Source: Paraescarpia echinospica (taxonomy: Eukaryota > Annelida > Polychaeta > Sabellida > Siboglinidae). Taken from it: 64,000 bases of DNA. The stretch is taken from contig CM034534.1 in assembly GCA_020002185.1 (NCBI GenBank), forward strand, positions 18,405,087-18,469,086. The letters are read 5' to 3'. This document shows positions 14,065-27,096 of the stretch, piece by piece; position 1 is the stretch's first letter, and each line of letters opens with the position of its first letter. The notes beneath the pieces are model-generated. The model did no database searches and had not been told where the DNA came from. It saw only the letters and a list, made by a program, of their open reading frames with translations. The translations under genes were made by a program, and so were the position numbers.

Positions 14065-14400
14065 CATATACTGTATTCTGCTATACGGGTGCGAACCGTG
14101 GTCAGTAACGAAACGATCAGAAAAGACGGCGTAGCAGCAGAGGAAACATGGTTCCTAGGAAGAATACTTAGAACATATTTATCATGAATAGAAAACCAAT
14201 TAAGAACAGCAAAAAACAGAAACAGGGATGATGTACAAAATTAAGAAACAACAAGCTGGATGAATATGACATGTAACGATAAAGCAACATTGTGAACACT
14301 TGGTGACAACGGTCAAAATCGAGGGAAAATACGCAGATGACGCCACAGAATAAAAATACTGAATAGCATGGCAATTTTGGCAACATGGCTTGGAAGGAAC
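14065..14400 (+). pseudogene. Decayed LINE RT C-terminus
   Basis: Across several frames and stops the plus strand can be read as the post-RT region of RTE/L1-like LINEs: a CE-W-SVTKRSEK-like start (14085-14120), ETWFLGRILRT (14140-14180), then the NRDDVQ...TTSWMN...GDNGQNRGK order (14220-14330). No intact frame. It is wedged between two large microsatellites. Confidence 0.55.
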
Positions 14401-14405
14401 GGAAC

Positions 14406-15060
<655 letters not shown>

Positions 15061-15725
15061 TTATATACATATATATATATATATATATACCTCCTACCTA
15101 TGTACAAAACCGCCAGATTTCGCCGGAAAGAAATTAATGTCATTATCCATCTGGCTATAAAATACAATATATAAAATATGCTACATCTAATGAAATTCGC
15201 TATCGGTTTTGTCGGTAATTTGCCAGTCATTACAAATAGTTTCTGTTTGATTACCAAAGGTTTGTTATTCGACTTTGTACTTGTAAGACGAAGACAATAA
15301 TATTACGTAGTTTGTCACGAGTTTTCCATTAAAACAAATCCGTATTAAAATGAACTAATAAAATACAATCAATTTACGTTGAATGCAAAACGTCCATACG
15401 ATTTGACATGTCTGCACAAGTTGATGATAGAACACAACAACGTTATACCCATTGTGTGATTTTGGCATATGGCATAAAACGAGTTTGGCACAACGTAGAT
15501 TAAAATTGTGTTAACCCGTATCCAATTTATAACTTTAACAGTTTATCAGTCTATCTTACCACCGAATTCCAACATCTATAACGAAAATCTATCTATCTGG
15601 AACTTAGACAGTAAAAGCATAATGACAAAATTTGCTATTGATCTACCATGACTACCACGGCGACATCTGGCGAATGTAGTAACAACTTCTAATTCACCAT
15701 CACACGTTATTCTATCTGACAAACG

Positions 15726-15838
15726 CGCGCGTGTGTGTGTGTGTGTTTGCGCGTGTGTATGTGTGATTCCGTGTGCGTGCGTGTGTGTGTGTGTGTGCGT
15801 GCGTGCGTGTGTTCACGTGAGTGCGTGCGTGTGTGCGT
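15726..15838. repeat. GT/GCGT-rich microsatellite
   Basis: Alternating GTGT and GCGT units; flanks unremarkable. Confidence 0.9.
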
Positions 15839-16399
15839 GTTGCTTGAGAGTCTGTACAGACAACATTTGTGTTTTAGTGAGCCACATTCTACTTCATATT
15901 TCAGGACTACCTGGCATTCAACCATTTTCAACAAATTTTCACACATTTGACACATTCAAGATGGCTGACAAATATGTAAAAATAGAACCTATTTTGGGTT
16001 CTGGTATTTGTACGAAGACCATGCTCTTTCTTATATTCACAGCACTCGATGTCTCTCGGTATTGCTATCATACTTTGCCCACACTATTCTCAGTCTATCT
16101 GGTGTCATTTTCATAACTGGAATATTTTCAGTGCCTGTATTTGTACTAGGAGCTAAAATTGCACTTGCATATGCGGTGAGTAGTCCAGATTGACGTTACC
16201 TCACTAGCACTTGGAACAGCGTCATTTGTTTCTGGAGACCGCAGTGATGAAGAGTCTGTCGCAGCTTATCACTTGCAAAACAATATTTTCTGGCGCATAA
16301 TCCTTAGGTACGAAACCCCATTCTCAAGTTCATCGATGCTCAAAAATAATACCTTCCCTTCGTATGCACGTCGTGGGGACACTGAAATGTATTTTGTTT

Positions 16400-16573
16400 G
16401 CTTTGGGTTATGTGAATTATTCGAGTCGGATACTTGTTCACACCAGATATGTAAAGTACTTGTCAGACCGAGCGATCTTGCTTCTCAAACTATTTTTTGA
16501 GGAAGTCTGACAAGTAATTTACATATATGGTGTGAACAGGTATCCGTCTTGAGTAATTCACATAACCAAAAGC
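16400..16573. repeat. Inverted duplication, 69-bp arms, ~36-bp spacer
   Basis: Arms 16400-16468 and 16505-16573 match in about 62 of 69 bases. Each arm read outward-in can encode FGYVNYS.RI.VHT.YV.YLSD, so the duplicated piece may come from a coding sequence. Confidence 0.85.
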
Positions 16574-16732
16574 AACCAGACCTGCAGCAGGAGGGAATCG
16601 ATCAATATGCCAAATGATCGAGTTTCCTATGATGAATAAAGTGTCCAACAGCCAAGTAAAACCGATAGATTGTTCCGTGGGAAAATAACCTGAAAGGAAA
16701 GCGTCATCTCCGTAACGACTTTTTTGCCACAA
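16490..16732 (-). pseudogene. Open segment of unknown membrane-protein-like sequence
   Basis: Eighty codons with hydrophobic stretches (FTWLLDTLFIIGNSIIWHI) and a peptide end shared with the inverted copy on the other strand. At 15961-16290 the plus strand also shows frame-shifted hydrophobic peptides (FITGIFSVPVFVLGAKIAL). This may be an inverted, broken copy of a multi-pass membrane protein gene. No family recognised. Confidence 0.3.
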
Positions 16733-16872
16733 TTTTAAAAGTCAACTTTGACGAAATCTACATTTAATTATTGCTAAGTATTCTTTTATTAACAAAAAGG
16801 TTATATGCGGTTCAAAACCGGTACGGAGATTACACCAATTTGTACCACTATTTGAACCAACACAGTGACAAC

Positions 16873-18475
16873 AAATAATAATAAGAAGAACATTTATATA
16901 GCGCCATAAATCTAAATAAATCCATTCGGAGGCGTTTAGAATACATAATTATATATATATATATATATATATATAAATATATACATACATACATACATAT
17001 ATGCAGAACATGAATAAGTTACATAAAATTAATAATATTAAATTAGTTAAAATAAATGACGATATATATACACAAATTAAAAATAATAAATTGCAGCTAA
17101 AGATGATCGTTAAAATTAAAGGTATATTGATAATAAATCAGTAAAGATTGTGTAAAAGTAGTTTAAAAACATGTAGGCCTACAAGATAATAAATAATTTA
17201 CAAAAAGTTAAATAAACTGACTAAACTGACTGGTGGCGTCTATGTTGCGTAAGCAACGGGGGAAAGGTGGGTTTTCAAAAGTTTTTTGAAAGTCACGAGG
17301 CAATAAATTCTCTTCATCTCGCTTGGAAGTGAATTCCAGTCGTGGAGCAGATACCGAGAAAGTTCTGTCGCCGTATCGGCTGCGATATGGTGGCACGTAC
17401 AAGTCATTGTTTGTAGTTGAACGAAACACTCGAGTAGCTCTTTGTTTGTGGAGTAGGTCGGTGTTGTCAGCTTGTGCCAGTCCGTGTTGAGCACGAAACG
17501 TCAGTTGCAGAATTGCGTAATGAATGCGTTGCTCCACGGGAAGCCAGTGCAGCTTTTGAGTACCGGTGTGATGTAGTCCCACATGTGGCAGCGGAGCACC
17601 AGCCGAGCAGCAGCATTTTGCACTCTTTGCAACTTGTTGCTTAAGCAGTCGGGGATGTCATATAGCAGACAGTTCGCATAGACAATTCTCGATATAACAA
17701 GAGAGTACAGTACGTAAGACGGACTGCGGCTTTCTGTGTTAGGCACGATCGGATCGACGCACTGTTCCTCAGATGATAGTAGGCTACGCAGCACATGTGC
17801 TTTACATGACTGACCATCGACATTTCCGAGTCGAATACAACGCTGATGTTTCTGGCAGTAGGACTTGGCGTTATGTCGCAGTCGCCAATTTTGATCACGG
17901 TGATGTTGTGTTTCGCTTGATTGTTTCGTGATACTAACACAAGTGCGACCGTTTTGTTATCATTCACCTTTAGTCGATTATCGACCATACACACGCGGAC
18001 GTCGTTGATGCAGCGCTCAATTCGGCGTAGAGACAACATTCTGTTGGTTTCGGTCATATCAAATTTGATGTATAGCTGGGTATCGTCCGAGTAAAGATGG
18101 AAGTCCGGGTTGTGTCTTCTGATTATATCACCGATAGGTGCTGTGTACGCAGAGAACAATAGAGGCCCCAGCACCGATCCTTGAGGGATGCCACAAGTGA
18201 CTCTGGTTTTGCTGGAAGTGCCACCTAGTATATTTACTGACTCCGACCGGTCGGTTAGATATGATTGCATTCATGCCAGCACGGAACTGCCATTCCGAAG
18301 CGTTGTTCTAATCGGCTGAGCAGAATTTCATGGTCAACTGTGTCGAAGGCGGCCGACATGTCGTGTAGAACCAGAATGACTCCATACCGCCAGTCTGGCG
18401 TCTCGAGGATGTCATTCTGTACGTAGCATACATTAAAGTCATTCATATTTGCCATACAGTTGCGCCAATGTGTAT
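16873..18475 (-). mobile_element. 5'-truncated L2/CR1-like LINE
   Basis: The minus strand carries the C-terminal half of a non-LTR reverse transcriptase. Visible motifs are AAFDTVDH (about 18340), GIPQGSVLGPLLF (about 18157-18196), the catalytic YSDDTQLY (YSDD 18082-18093) and the CR1/L2-type C-terminal HWLPVEQRIHYAI (about 17515-17560). The frame changes at least twice (near 18265 and 17650-17560), so it is dead. The 3' UTR contains a (TA)n/(ACAT)n tract and ends GGCGCTATATAAATG followed by TTCTTCTTATTATTATTTG, the style of L2-like 3' ends. The 5' boundary near 18475 is approximate and no target duplication was found. Confidence 0.8.
17208..18455 (-). pseudogene. Reverse transcriptase remnant of the L2/CR1-like LINE
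   Basis: Three overlapping open segments in different frames (18455-18255, 18270-17641, 17582-17208) encode successive parts of the RT palm, thumb and C-terminal region. The endonuclease domain is absent through 5' truncation. The YSDD catalytic pair is retained. Confidence 0.8.
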
Positions 18476-20000
18476 ATTTTAAATAAAAAGTTTCATTGTT
18501 ACGTGATCTGTCGTATTTGGGGAATAGTTACAAGAGAAAATATGGATGGGACACGCAGTTTTTGACATTTTTAGTCATTTAAACGTATATGTATCTCATA
18601 AAATATGCTTGCCATATATGCCAAACTTGAATGGTCTAGTTATGTAATCACAAGGGCTACTCAAAACAAAACGTTTTGCAAAACTACCCACGGTACTGAA
18701 GTTTAGTGTAATGCAATACCGTATTAACTAGGTATATTTATATGTTGAAACTTCATGAATCATATAACAAAAACATTGTCTGCTTCTTTGTAGTAGTATT
18801 CCATGCTGTATCCATGTAGTGGCAAAGATCTCACTCCTTGAGGTTGTGTTGCACTGCAACTGTACGTGTAATAAAAAACAGATTTATGTCTGGAAATGAA
18901 AGTCTGCATACCAAGGCTTGCCAGTCCGTATGAGTGACTATCTTTAACCAGTGGATGATAATTAATTGGCTGCTAGTCATTAAAGTGGTAGTAATTAATG
19001 GAATCACATAATTACTGATATTCCCACAATTACGCCTCCTTAAGAAACGACTACTAAGATCGATGCCTGCTGCATCCTTGGAAGTTAGAAAGTCCTGACA
19101 AGGAAGATAACATAATATCTGTACATTCTATGCAACCCCTACTTCATTGTGACATTGTAAACTGTGGTGCTATAAAATGAACCTTTATTACACTGTTAAC
19201 AGCATTCAAATTGCATGTTATATATGTGTACTTGCATCAATGATTTGATAAGCTTACCTGTCAATCTAACTCAACATACCTACGATGTAAACAAATTGAC
19301 AACATTTAATACCATTTCACTATATTAAATTCAAGTTTACTTGATAAGCTTCGAAGAAAGATCAATTACACTCATAACCAGAACAAGTTAAGAAGACTGA
19401 CATTATTAATGTGTGTTCTGTAATATACGCATACACAGCTGTATATACATATTTCTTGGAGATGAAACGACAAGTTAACAGAAATCGCCTGACACTAGTA
19501 ACAATTTCAAATAACTAAAACGTTCACCTAAACGATAACGGGATCCTGAATGTTTTAAAGTATGACTAAAATTAAGGAATTATGTCAAACACAATTTAAA
19601 GAATAATTCAACTAAGGAATCAGTACTATAATAATGAACTAGTTGATTATATCAACACATTGCGGGGTCATCAAGAACAAGTGGTCTTGTCGAAATAAAG
19701 TTTATTAAATTACGGGGCCACCTCGTAAAAAGATTGGGTCTTCTCAAAACTCTAAGAATCATTACAAAATATGTAAGAAGTCATTAACAAATTAACGAGC
19801 TGATTAACAAATACATTAAGGGTTATTCTCATAAAATGATAAGGTCTTAATTAAAAAATGTTAAGCCATTATTTCACACACAAACTTAATTTTTCATTAA
19901 AAAGAACTGAATTGTGATGTTCTTTGCAGTGTGGTATGATCGCCGAGTGTTCCATTATGTTCCATATTAATTTTATTAAGTAATTGTCAAGGTTGTTATA
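18476..20000. other. AT-rich stretch, nothing recognised
   Basis: No long frame, repeat array or element end was seen. Confidence 0.5.
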
Positions 20001-20775
20001 TCAACGAAATTTTGAAGGTGTTCCATTTGTGATGCGAAAGGATGTGCCCGAAGATCGTTTTTGTCTAGAAGTTTGCGCCAACCGCAGAATGCCAGTTTCC
20101 TGTAACTGATCCGCAGTTGCTGCAAACTGCCAACCATTTAGCAACCCATCCGTGTGGATGTATAACATAAGCTTACATCTTAATAAGCGAAGAATATGCT
20201 TAGTTGCCTTGCCTTTTAAAACATGATACATTTTGGCATTTGTGGCGACAATCTTTATATCTGGGTAGGACATTGTCATGTATGCTGTAAGTCGATGGGG
20301 ATTACGACTAAAATCCCTGTTAATCACTCGATTCAATGCAGCGTTCATTTGCCTTTCGGGCTGCGTCTCGAAATCCTCCCCTCCTTTTCTTAAACCGGTT
20401 CAAGTCGTCTCGCCGCGGGGAATAGATTAGCGCATCAGCGGCGGCGATTGTTTCGGTCAGCAATAGCGAACTCTTATCCAACAGAGGACAAATCACTTTG
20501 TCGCTTTTGTGTCTGTAACATATCTCAAACGGACTCTTCCAGCCCAGTTCTTCTTTTTGATCCTCAGTGAGGATGGCATCGTATAACGGTAGCTCGCGGA
20601 CCCAGGTAAGTCCATTTTTCTTAAACCGTAGCAAGTCTTACGCAATTTTGTGTCTAAGCTGTCTGTGCATCTTTTCGATTTCGCCTTGACTTTGTGGATG
20701 GTATGGACTGCTCAAGATGACATTAGTTTGCAGCCTTTTCATCAGTATCTTTACCGCATCAAGTATGCAAGAAAT
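20001..20775 (-). pseudogene. Integrase remnant (retroelement or Ginger-type)
   Basis: On the minus strand, SSPYHPQSQGEIEKMHRQLR (about 20730-20671) is the conserved end of a retroviral-type integrase core (YHPQSQG.vEr.h). An in-frame TAA follows at 20640-20638, then 20634-20320 encodes GLTWVRELPLYDAILTED, ELGWKSPFEICYRHKSD and RKANER, matching proteins annotated in invertebrates as KRAB-A-domain-containing-2-like integrases. A frame change near 20340 leads into a C-terminal tail to about 20001. It is dead. The parent element class cannot be told from this fragment. Confidence 0.7.
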
Positions 20776-20975
20776 ATAATTTAAACATTTAGTATGATTC
20801 TACAGCTCATACACGTACTGATTATGTGTAGTAAATACTAATGGATTTTAGTTGCCAGTTAACGGGGTAGTCTACACAATAAAGCTGTTGAAAATGTGTC
20901 GCCGCCGAGCCGCCGTAACTTCAGATTATTGTAACCTAAACGGGGACATGCACATTCCAAAGTCTAGGGAGGCAC

Positions 20976-21250
20976 GTACCGGGGGCCCGTTCACAAAGGT
21001 CTGGGGGCATGCCAAATGTCTATTGGATGCACGTGCCCCCCAAGACCCGCCTGGATCATGGTCAGGGTATCGTTATGTTTAGATGGCCGCGCTAACGTTC
21101 GTGGAACATTCGTCATACGGCGAAATGTTAGGTATAAGTCATAGGAGGATCCAGGGGTCCTGGGGGGCACGTGCACCTCTAGACCTTTGTAATTGTGTGT
21201 GTCCGTAGACTTTTCTTTTTGAATGGGCCTACGTGGCCGTGCCCCCCCCC
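20976..21250. repeat. Inverted pair of a GGGGGGCACGTGC repeat family
   Basis: GGATCCAGGGGTCCTGGGGG + GCACGTGC at 21149-21176 and the complement of a related block at 20995-21060 (ATCCAGGCGGGTCTTGGGGG, GCACGTGC, CAGACCTTTG). The family includes CTAGACCTTTG and GAATGGGCC downstream. Confidence 0.6.
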
Positions 21251-23040
21251 CCGGCTGCGAGCATTTTTCGACAGCCCCCCTCCCCGTCTTCGATATCAGT
21301 CTAGCCAGCCGAGCCAGCGGAGAAGCTGAAGAAGGGCTGAAAATACGGTGGCGCGACGGCGAAAAATGTCCTACACTATTTGGTTCGGCTGCCAGTGAAG
21401 GTCTTTGTGCCCTCCCCTCGGTTTTTGGATATGCCCAGACAACGTTCCCAACTGTACGCATGAAGTTTGCGCCACATTGCTTCCACAGTAATTAGCTAAT
21501 TCCTTCCACTTGGTGGCGCCACTGCGCTCGTCGCGTCAGGGCGCGTGGTCGCCCAGCTAGTCCACCACGTGGCGCCACTGTTATTTCAATGTCTATATAT
21601 CGTATAAAGAAATCGTAATTATTAGGAGTATTTATCGGTGTTAGTTTCTCCTCCCAGGTGCTGAGGTCCATTCGGCTCGTTCTACGTTCATTCACTTCCG
21701 TAGACCGTTGCTTAACCAACTGGCGATGCATTTAAATATATTGTTATTTAGACTTGTAGAAGAAAGATCTATGGAAAATAATAAACGAATCGTGTGGTGG
21801 CCATCCTCCAGAGGGCGCCATGCGGCGTTACGTTCGGTGTCGTGGTAAATATTCAACATGATCACATTTGTGCACAAATGTACACATCTTTACTCATTGT
21901 GCAACATAACGATATGCTGTGCAGGAATATACATCTGCCACACAAACATCATGACAGTATTTCCAGTTAGTTTCTATGTAGGTATATCATCTCAAGTGTG
22001 ATTTTTACAACGTAATGCTACCAGCCCTATTTACAGATGCAGTAATATATGTTATTACTAAGCATGCGACTTAGAAGGTTTTAAAGAATATCAAGGGGTA
22101 ACTGTTGAAGATATTAACAGTTGTGGATATTAACAGCAGTATTACAGTGTGAAATTATGATAAAATTAATTATTATATAATAATACTAGGGGCCTACTCG
22201 TTCAGCCTTTACTTTAGGGAAGAGCATTCTTCACAAAACTGTTACCATCATAGATTGTATTACACTGCCATGTTATGCAGTAAGTTAAATAAAACTTACT
22301 GATAACAAGCTAACTGTTTTAATTATGAAATGCACCAGAAATGTTAAATATTTTTTCACTTAACACAATTCATTTTAATGTAATATTTATGCTTAGCATC
22401 GTGTTAACACAAGATCCTAAAATAGACTAAATTACACAATAGTTCATAAGCAATTGTACATACGTAGCTCGAGAAATCGTAATACTGTGAACATTTATCA
22501 CACCCAGATCACGTCTATGTAGTATATAACTTAGGCAGTCTGTTCCGCATTTGTATGTATTAATTCCTACACAATCAAGTAACGGCATAAAATGACACCA
22601 AACGAACACTTCGAATTAGCCTTTCACTGTAAATACATTTAAAAACACAACGGGGTTATGTTGTTTTATATGTAAAACATGACACGTTGTTCAATAAGGT
22701 GTATGTTCAGGTAACGTAGAAGAGGCTGTATTTCCTGTCAATAGAGGCGTGTCAATCACATTGTGTACTGTCTCCGCCTTGTCATTTGTAGCACAAAACA
22801 CTCAACCATCGACTCGTGACGACCTCATATGACACGTTACTGGTCGGCTGATCATGGACGACGCTAATACAGAGATCACTAATCTGGCGTTTATCTCCAT
22901 CGGCCACTCCGTTCACGTCTTGCATGCAACTAAACAGTTCGAGTAGGCATAATATAGGTCAATGATATATTAGGCGCACAAACAAATCATGTTTATACAT
23001 ATAGTCTGTGTGTAAGAGCGTGCGGTCGGGTGGGTGTGGA
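21251..23040. other. Noncoding stretch
   Basis: GC-rich tail of the CACGTG repeat to about 21480, then two GTGGCGCCACTG motifs (about 21511 and 21571) and AT-rich DNA. No gene supported. Confidence 0.45.
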
Positions 23041-23254
23041 AGAAGCATACATACATACTTGCATGCATGCATGCGTACATACGTACATACAGCGTACACA
23101 CATACACGCATACATACATACATCATACATAAACATGCATACATACATACATGCATACATACATACATACAGCATACATACATAAAGCATACATACATAC
23201 ATTTATACATACATACATACACACATACGCGCACGCGCACACGCACACACACAC
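23041..23254. repeat. (ATAC)n microsatellite with AC-rich end
   Basis: CATA/TACA tetramers with CATGCATG variants, ending in CGCACGCACA-type sequence. Confidence 0.92.
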
Positions 23255-23627
23255 TTCAGGAGCGTACCTAGGGAGTTTCTGCTTGCTCGGAAAGCCCCAA
23301 ATCCTGTTTGTGATTTATAAATTATGATAATATTTGCAACATACAGCTTTACGGCAATGCCAATTTGGAAAAACCCATGAAACGTCAATCCTGGGTACAA
23401 CCCTGCCCTCAGACTTAGCAGGATACACCTTGTCTACCAGAAAGATTAAATAATTGCATGGCCCTAAACTATAACAACCGCGCCAAATATGTCATACTGT
23501 TGATATTATTAACCCATGTTGCGGTACATTCTTGGAGTATTTTTTATAAACGGCAATATTATTTTTTCGCGAGCGCCATTTGACTGAAATAAGCGGTCGC
23601 GCATTATATAAAGATACCGTGGACCAC

Positions 23628-24804
23628 AACTGGATCTTCTTGGAAAGAATGAAATATGCAGTCGACCCACCGCTGAGAGATCAGCAAGCTGGATTCCGCC
23701 CGAACAGATCATGCGTGGATCAGATCGCAACACTGCGCATCATAGTAGAGCAATCCTTGGAGTGGAACTCGCTCTACATCAGCTTCGTTGACTACGAAAA
23801 GGCGTTTGACAGCGTAGACAGGGGAGACTTTGTGGAAACTACTACGACATTATGGCATACCAACCAAACCGGTCAACCTGATTAAGAACAGTTATGAAAG
23901 AACAGGCTGCATAGTGATCCATGGAGGACAGCAAACGAACCGTTTCGACGTGAAGACTGGAGTTAGACAAGGCTGCCTGCTGTCCCCGTTCCTCATTCAC
24001 CTGACGATCGATTGCATACTGAAGACATGCACAACCCAGAGAAGAAATGGAATCCAGTGGACACTGTAGACGCAACTGGAGGACTTGGACTTTGCTGACG
24101 ATCTGGCACTGTTGTCCCACAGCCACCAGCAGATGCAGGAGAAGACCACTGAACTGGCAGCCATATCCTCACAAGTGGGTCTCAACATACATAAAGGAAA
24201 GATAAAGGTCCTCAGTGTTAATACAGCCAGCACTGAGCCAGTCACACTGGAAGGGAGTGCACTTGAAGAGGTAGAGGCCTTCACATACCTGGTATCATTG
24301 ACAAGCAAGGTGGCACAGACGCGGATGTTAGAGCAAGGATTGGCATGGCGAGAGGAGCATTTGTACAGTTCAAGAACATCTGGTGCTCCAAAGTGTTGTC
24401 ATTGCACGCGAAGGTCGGACTGTTTAACTGCAACGTGAAGTCAGTCCTACTGTATGGAGCAGATACATGGAGGACAACTAATACCACCACCAAGAAAGTA
24501 CAACTGTCTAAGAAGAATCCCCCAGATCCGCAGGCCAGACACTATCAGCAACATTGACTTGTGGAGGAGGACACACCAACTGTCTGCCGAAGATGGAATA
24601 AGAAGAAGTCGATGGGGATGGATTGGTTACACGCTCCGGAAACCAGCATCAACTATCACCAGACAGGCTCTGACATGGAATCCACAAGGCAGGAGAAAAA
24701 GAGGCTGTCCAAAGAACACGTGGCGAAGGGACAGGACAGAGGACTGTGGAGAGCTGTTTTCGACGGCCTATGCCCCAGGAGGGACGATGGGCGTAAGTAA
24801 GTAA
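23628..24804 (+). pseudogene. Reverse transcriptase remnant of the RTE-like LINE
   Basis: Consecutive fragments in three frames encode RT palm motifs A (FVDYEKAFDSVDR), B (RQGCLLSPFL) and C (DFADDLALLS) and the family C-terminus. Four lesions make it non-functional. The endonuclease and N-terminal RT are missing. Confidence 0.85.
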
Positions 24805-24809
24805 GTAAG
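23628..24809 (+). mobile_element. 5'-truncated RTE-like LINE with target-site duplication
   Basis: A 1,182-bp insertion bounded by TACCGTGGACCAC at 23615-23627 and 24810-24822. It has no long 3' UTR and ends in (TAAG)n repeats at 24793-24810, both typical of RTE-type LINEs. It carries the RT from the finger region (DQQAGFRPNRSC) through VDYEKAFDSVDR, RQGCLLSP and the FADD catalytic box (about 24088-24099) to the C-terminal Trp/Arg-rich tail ([12 protein letters not shown]). The frame is broken near 23840, by TAG at 24067-24069, and near 24310 and 24510. Confidence 0.88.
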
Positions 24810-24822
24810 TACCGTGGACCAC

Positions 24823-26633
24823 TTGCAATAACACAAAAGTCATACTGGTGTATTTCCAACCATGGTACACAGCAATGAATGCGGCACAACATCCCATTGT
24901 ATACACATCTCTCATTCTATGGCACGGTGATCGTCAATATACGCGAATCACATTTTCGACCATAAAACAGACATAAGCTCTGAAATTGGATGCCCCACTC
25001 GCTGTACCTTTTTAATTGGCTGTGACCATCAGATCTTGTTAGATTATTGATTTGTTGATAAGATCTATCTAAGACATCTCGCAGAAAATACAGCACGTTT
25101 GTAAACACGACGCGCGTATACAGTTTAGACCTAAACGATTGCCAACACCGATAAATCAAGCTTACTGTAACTATCACAATGCGTCTGAACCGGTGAGAGG
25201 AATTTCAAAACAATACCCAATTTGAAAACACTATAGAGTGTTTTCAAATTAATTTCAAAATACTACCGTAGAGTTATTTCCAGGGTGACTGAAATGCAAC
25301 AGCGGGGTGAGGATTGGGGGCTGAGTTCTCAATATTGTTGGTATGTGTATGGGGCGGGGGATGGAACTATGTTTAGCTCCCCTTTATTTCGGCAAGAGGG
25401 CTTGCGGTTGTGCTATTCAAATCTCAAGAATTTCTGTGAGTCCCAAAGCAGATGCAGTTTGAGTTTTTGGTGAGCTTCAAGGGGGTGAATTTGAAGGCTT
25501 TTGGTGAGCCGCAGTATCCCAATATCCACCACGTTCCTATAATATGTACTACCAACATGCATTGAAGAATCCGGGGGTTGTTCAATTCCGGACCCTGTCC
25601 GGAAAAGAGACCATTCGCACATTACCTTATTGTCTGTTTTTGTGAGTTTGCCTACGGCTTTATTTAAAGGACTGCATAATTTTATTGCGTTTTGTTTTGA
25701 TACTTATGTTTTGTTCATATTTACACAGGGGGATATCTGGCAGGAATTTAGTGGTGGAAGATTAAACTGGTTCTAAAAAAGGAAGGAGGTGGATGGTCGG
25801 TCTGAAAAAATAGTTGGGGTTGACAGTTAAAATGGGGGTTGACTCTCAAATGAGGCGGGGGTGGGAGGATGGCTCCAAACAGGTGGGAGATGGGAGAGTA
25901 ATTGAGATCCCTGTCACGTCCTTTTTATAGACCTTGTGTAAATCTTGGAATAGATTGTACCCGAGAGCTCCAAATCGTAAGCAGTCGCAGTCGAGGTCAA
26001 GGTCGCAGTTGTTCGCTGTGTCGAGACATGTCACATGTGTAAATGCACACGTAAAAGTTGTCGGACTAGTTGTACAACACCGAGTTGGCCAACTAGTCCG
26101 CCAACTAGTTGTTCGTGTAAATGGGCCTTAAAGTAATAATGGATACAGGCAAACTAGCAAAGAGGGCAGGGGCAGGGAACACCGAACACCGATAACGCGT
26201 GAAAAGATGAGGACTACAGCTGAGGTGGGAGGGCTAAGTGAAGAGATATATGTAAAAATCAAAAGAGGATGGAATCTGGAGAGATCGAGAAGGCTGCTGA
26301 CAGGAAAAATTGAGAGAAAGAACATAACGAGTGGTAGTCTACAACGATGATGTGCCTGACTCTTATCCCTACAACTGGGAACACGGAGAAAGATCACATG
26401 GGCCTGCATTAATTGATTGCATTGTCCAACATTTAGTGGCGCTGCTGACTTATCTGTAACGAGAAGGTATAGAACTTACATAGTTTAGACGTAGGCCCAT
26501 ACCAATATCCCCTCTGCGTGGGGGGGGGGGCTAGTAAATGAGCAACCAATTTCCATTGCCATATTACCAGGAAATCGAGTTTTCTGCAGTTTTATAAAGG
26601 CCTACTATAGGGGAAGACCCCTAAGCCTACTGT
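24823..26633. other. Noncoding stretch
   Basis: G-rich text at 25290-25900 and a cluster of AACTAGT/ACTAGTTG direct and inverted motifs at 26050-26131 ending GTGTAAATGGGCCTTAA, which may be one end of a DNA element whose other end was not found. No gene supported. Confidence 0.4.
25219..25250. repeat. Perfect 14-bp inverted repeat, 4-base loop
   Basis: AATTTGAAAACACT and its exact complement around ATAG. Confidence 0.9.
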
Positions 26634-27096
26634 GAAGAAGAATGAGGAGGAAGAGGAGTATCAGGAGGAGGAAGTGGAGGATCATAGGGAAAGGTTGATC
26701 AAGAGGAGGAAGGGGAGGATCAGGAAGTGGAAGAGGAGGATCATGAGGAGAAAGGGAGATCAGGAGGAGGATCAAGATGGTGATCGGAAGGAGGAAGAGG
26801 ATGATCATGAAGAGGAATGGGAGGATCATGAGGAGGAAGTGGAGGATCAGGAGGAGAAAGAGGATGACCAGGAGGATGAAGAGGATGATCAAGAGGAAGA
26901 AGAGGAGGAATAGGATGATCAGGAGGAGGAAGAGGATGATCAAGATGAGGAAGATGATGATCAGGAAGAAGAGGAGGATCAGGAGGAGGAAGAGGATGAT
27001 CAAGATGTGGAAGAGGATGATCAGAAGGAAGAGGATGATCAGAAGGAAGAGGATGATCAGGAGGAGGAAGAGGATGATCAGGAGGAGGATAATATG
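26634..27096. repeat. GA-rich minisatellite (GAGGA/GATGATCAG units)
   Basis: Imperfect units built on GATCAGGAGGAGGAAGAG, lengths in multiples of three, giving long open acidic or basic frames on both strands. No splice or start context supports coding. Confidence 0.88.

Noticed and set aside
24085..24126. Intact, active RTE reverse transcriptase
   Set aside because: The FADD box is present but stops and frame changes lie on both sides.
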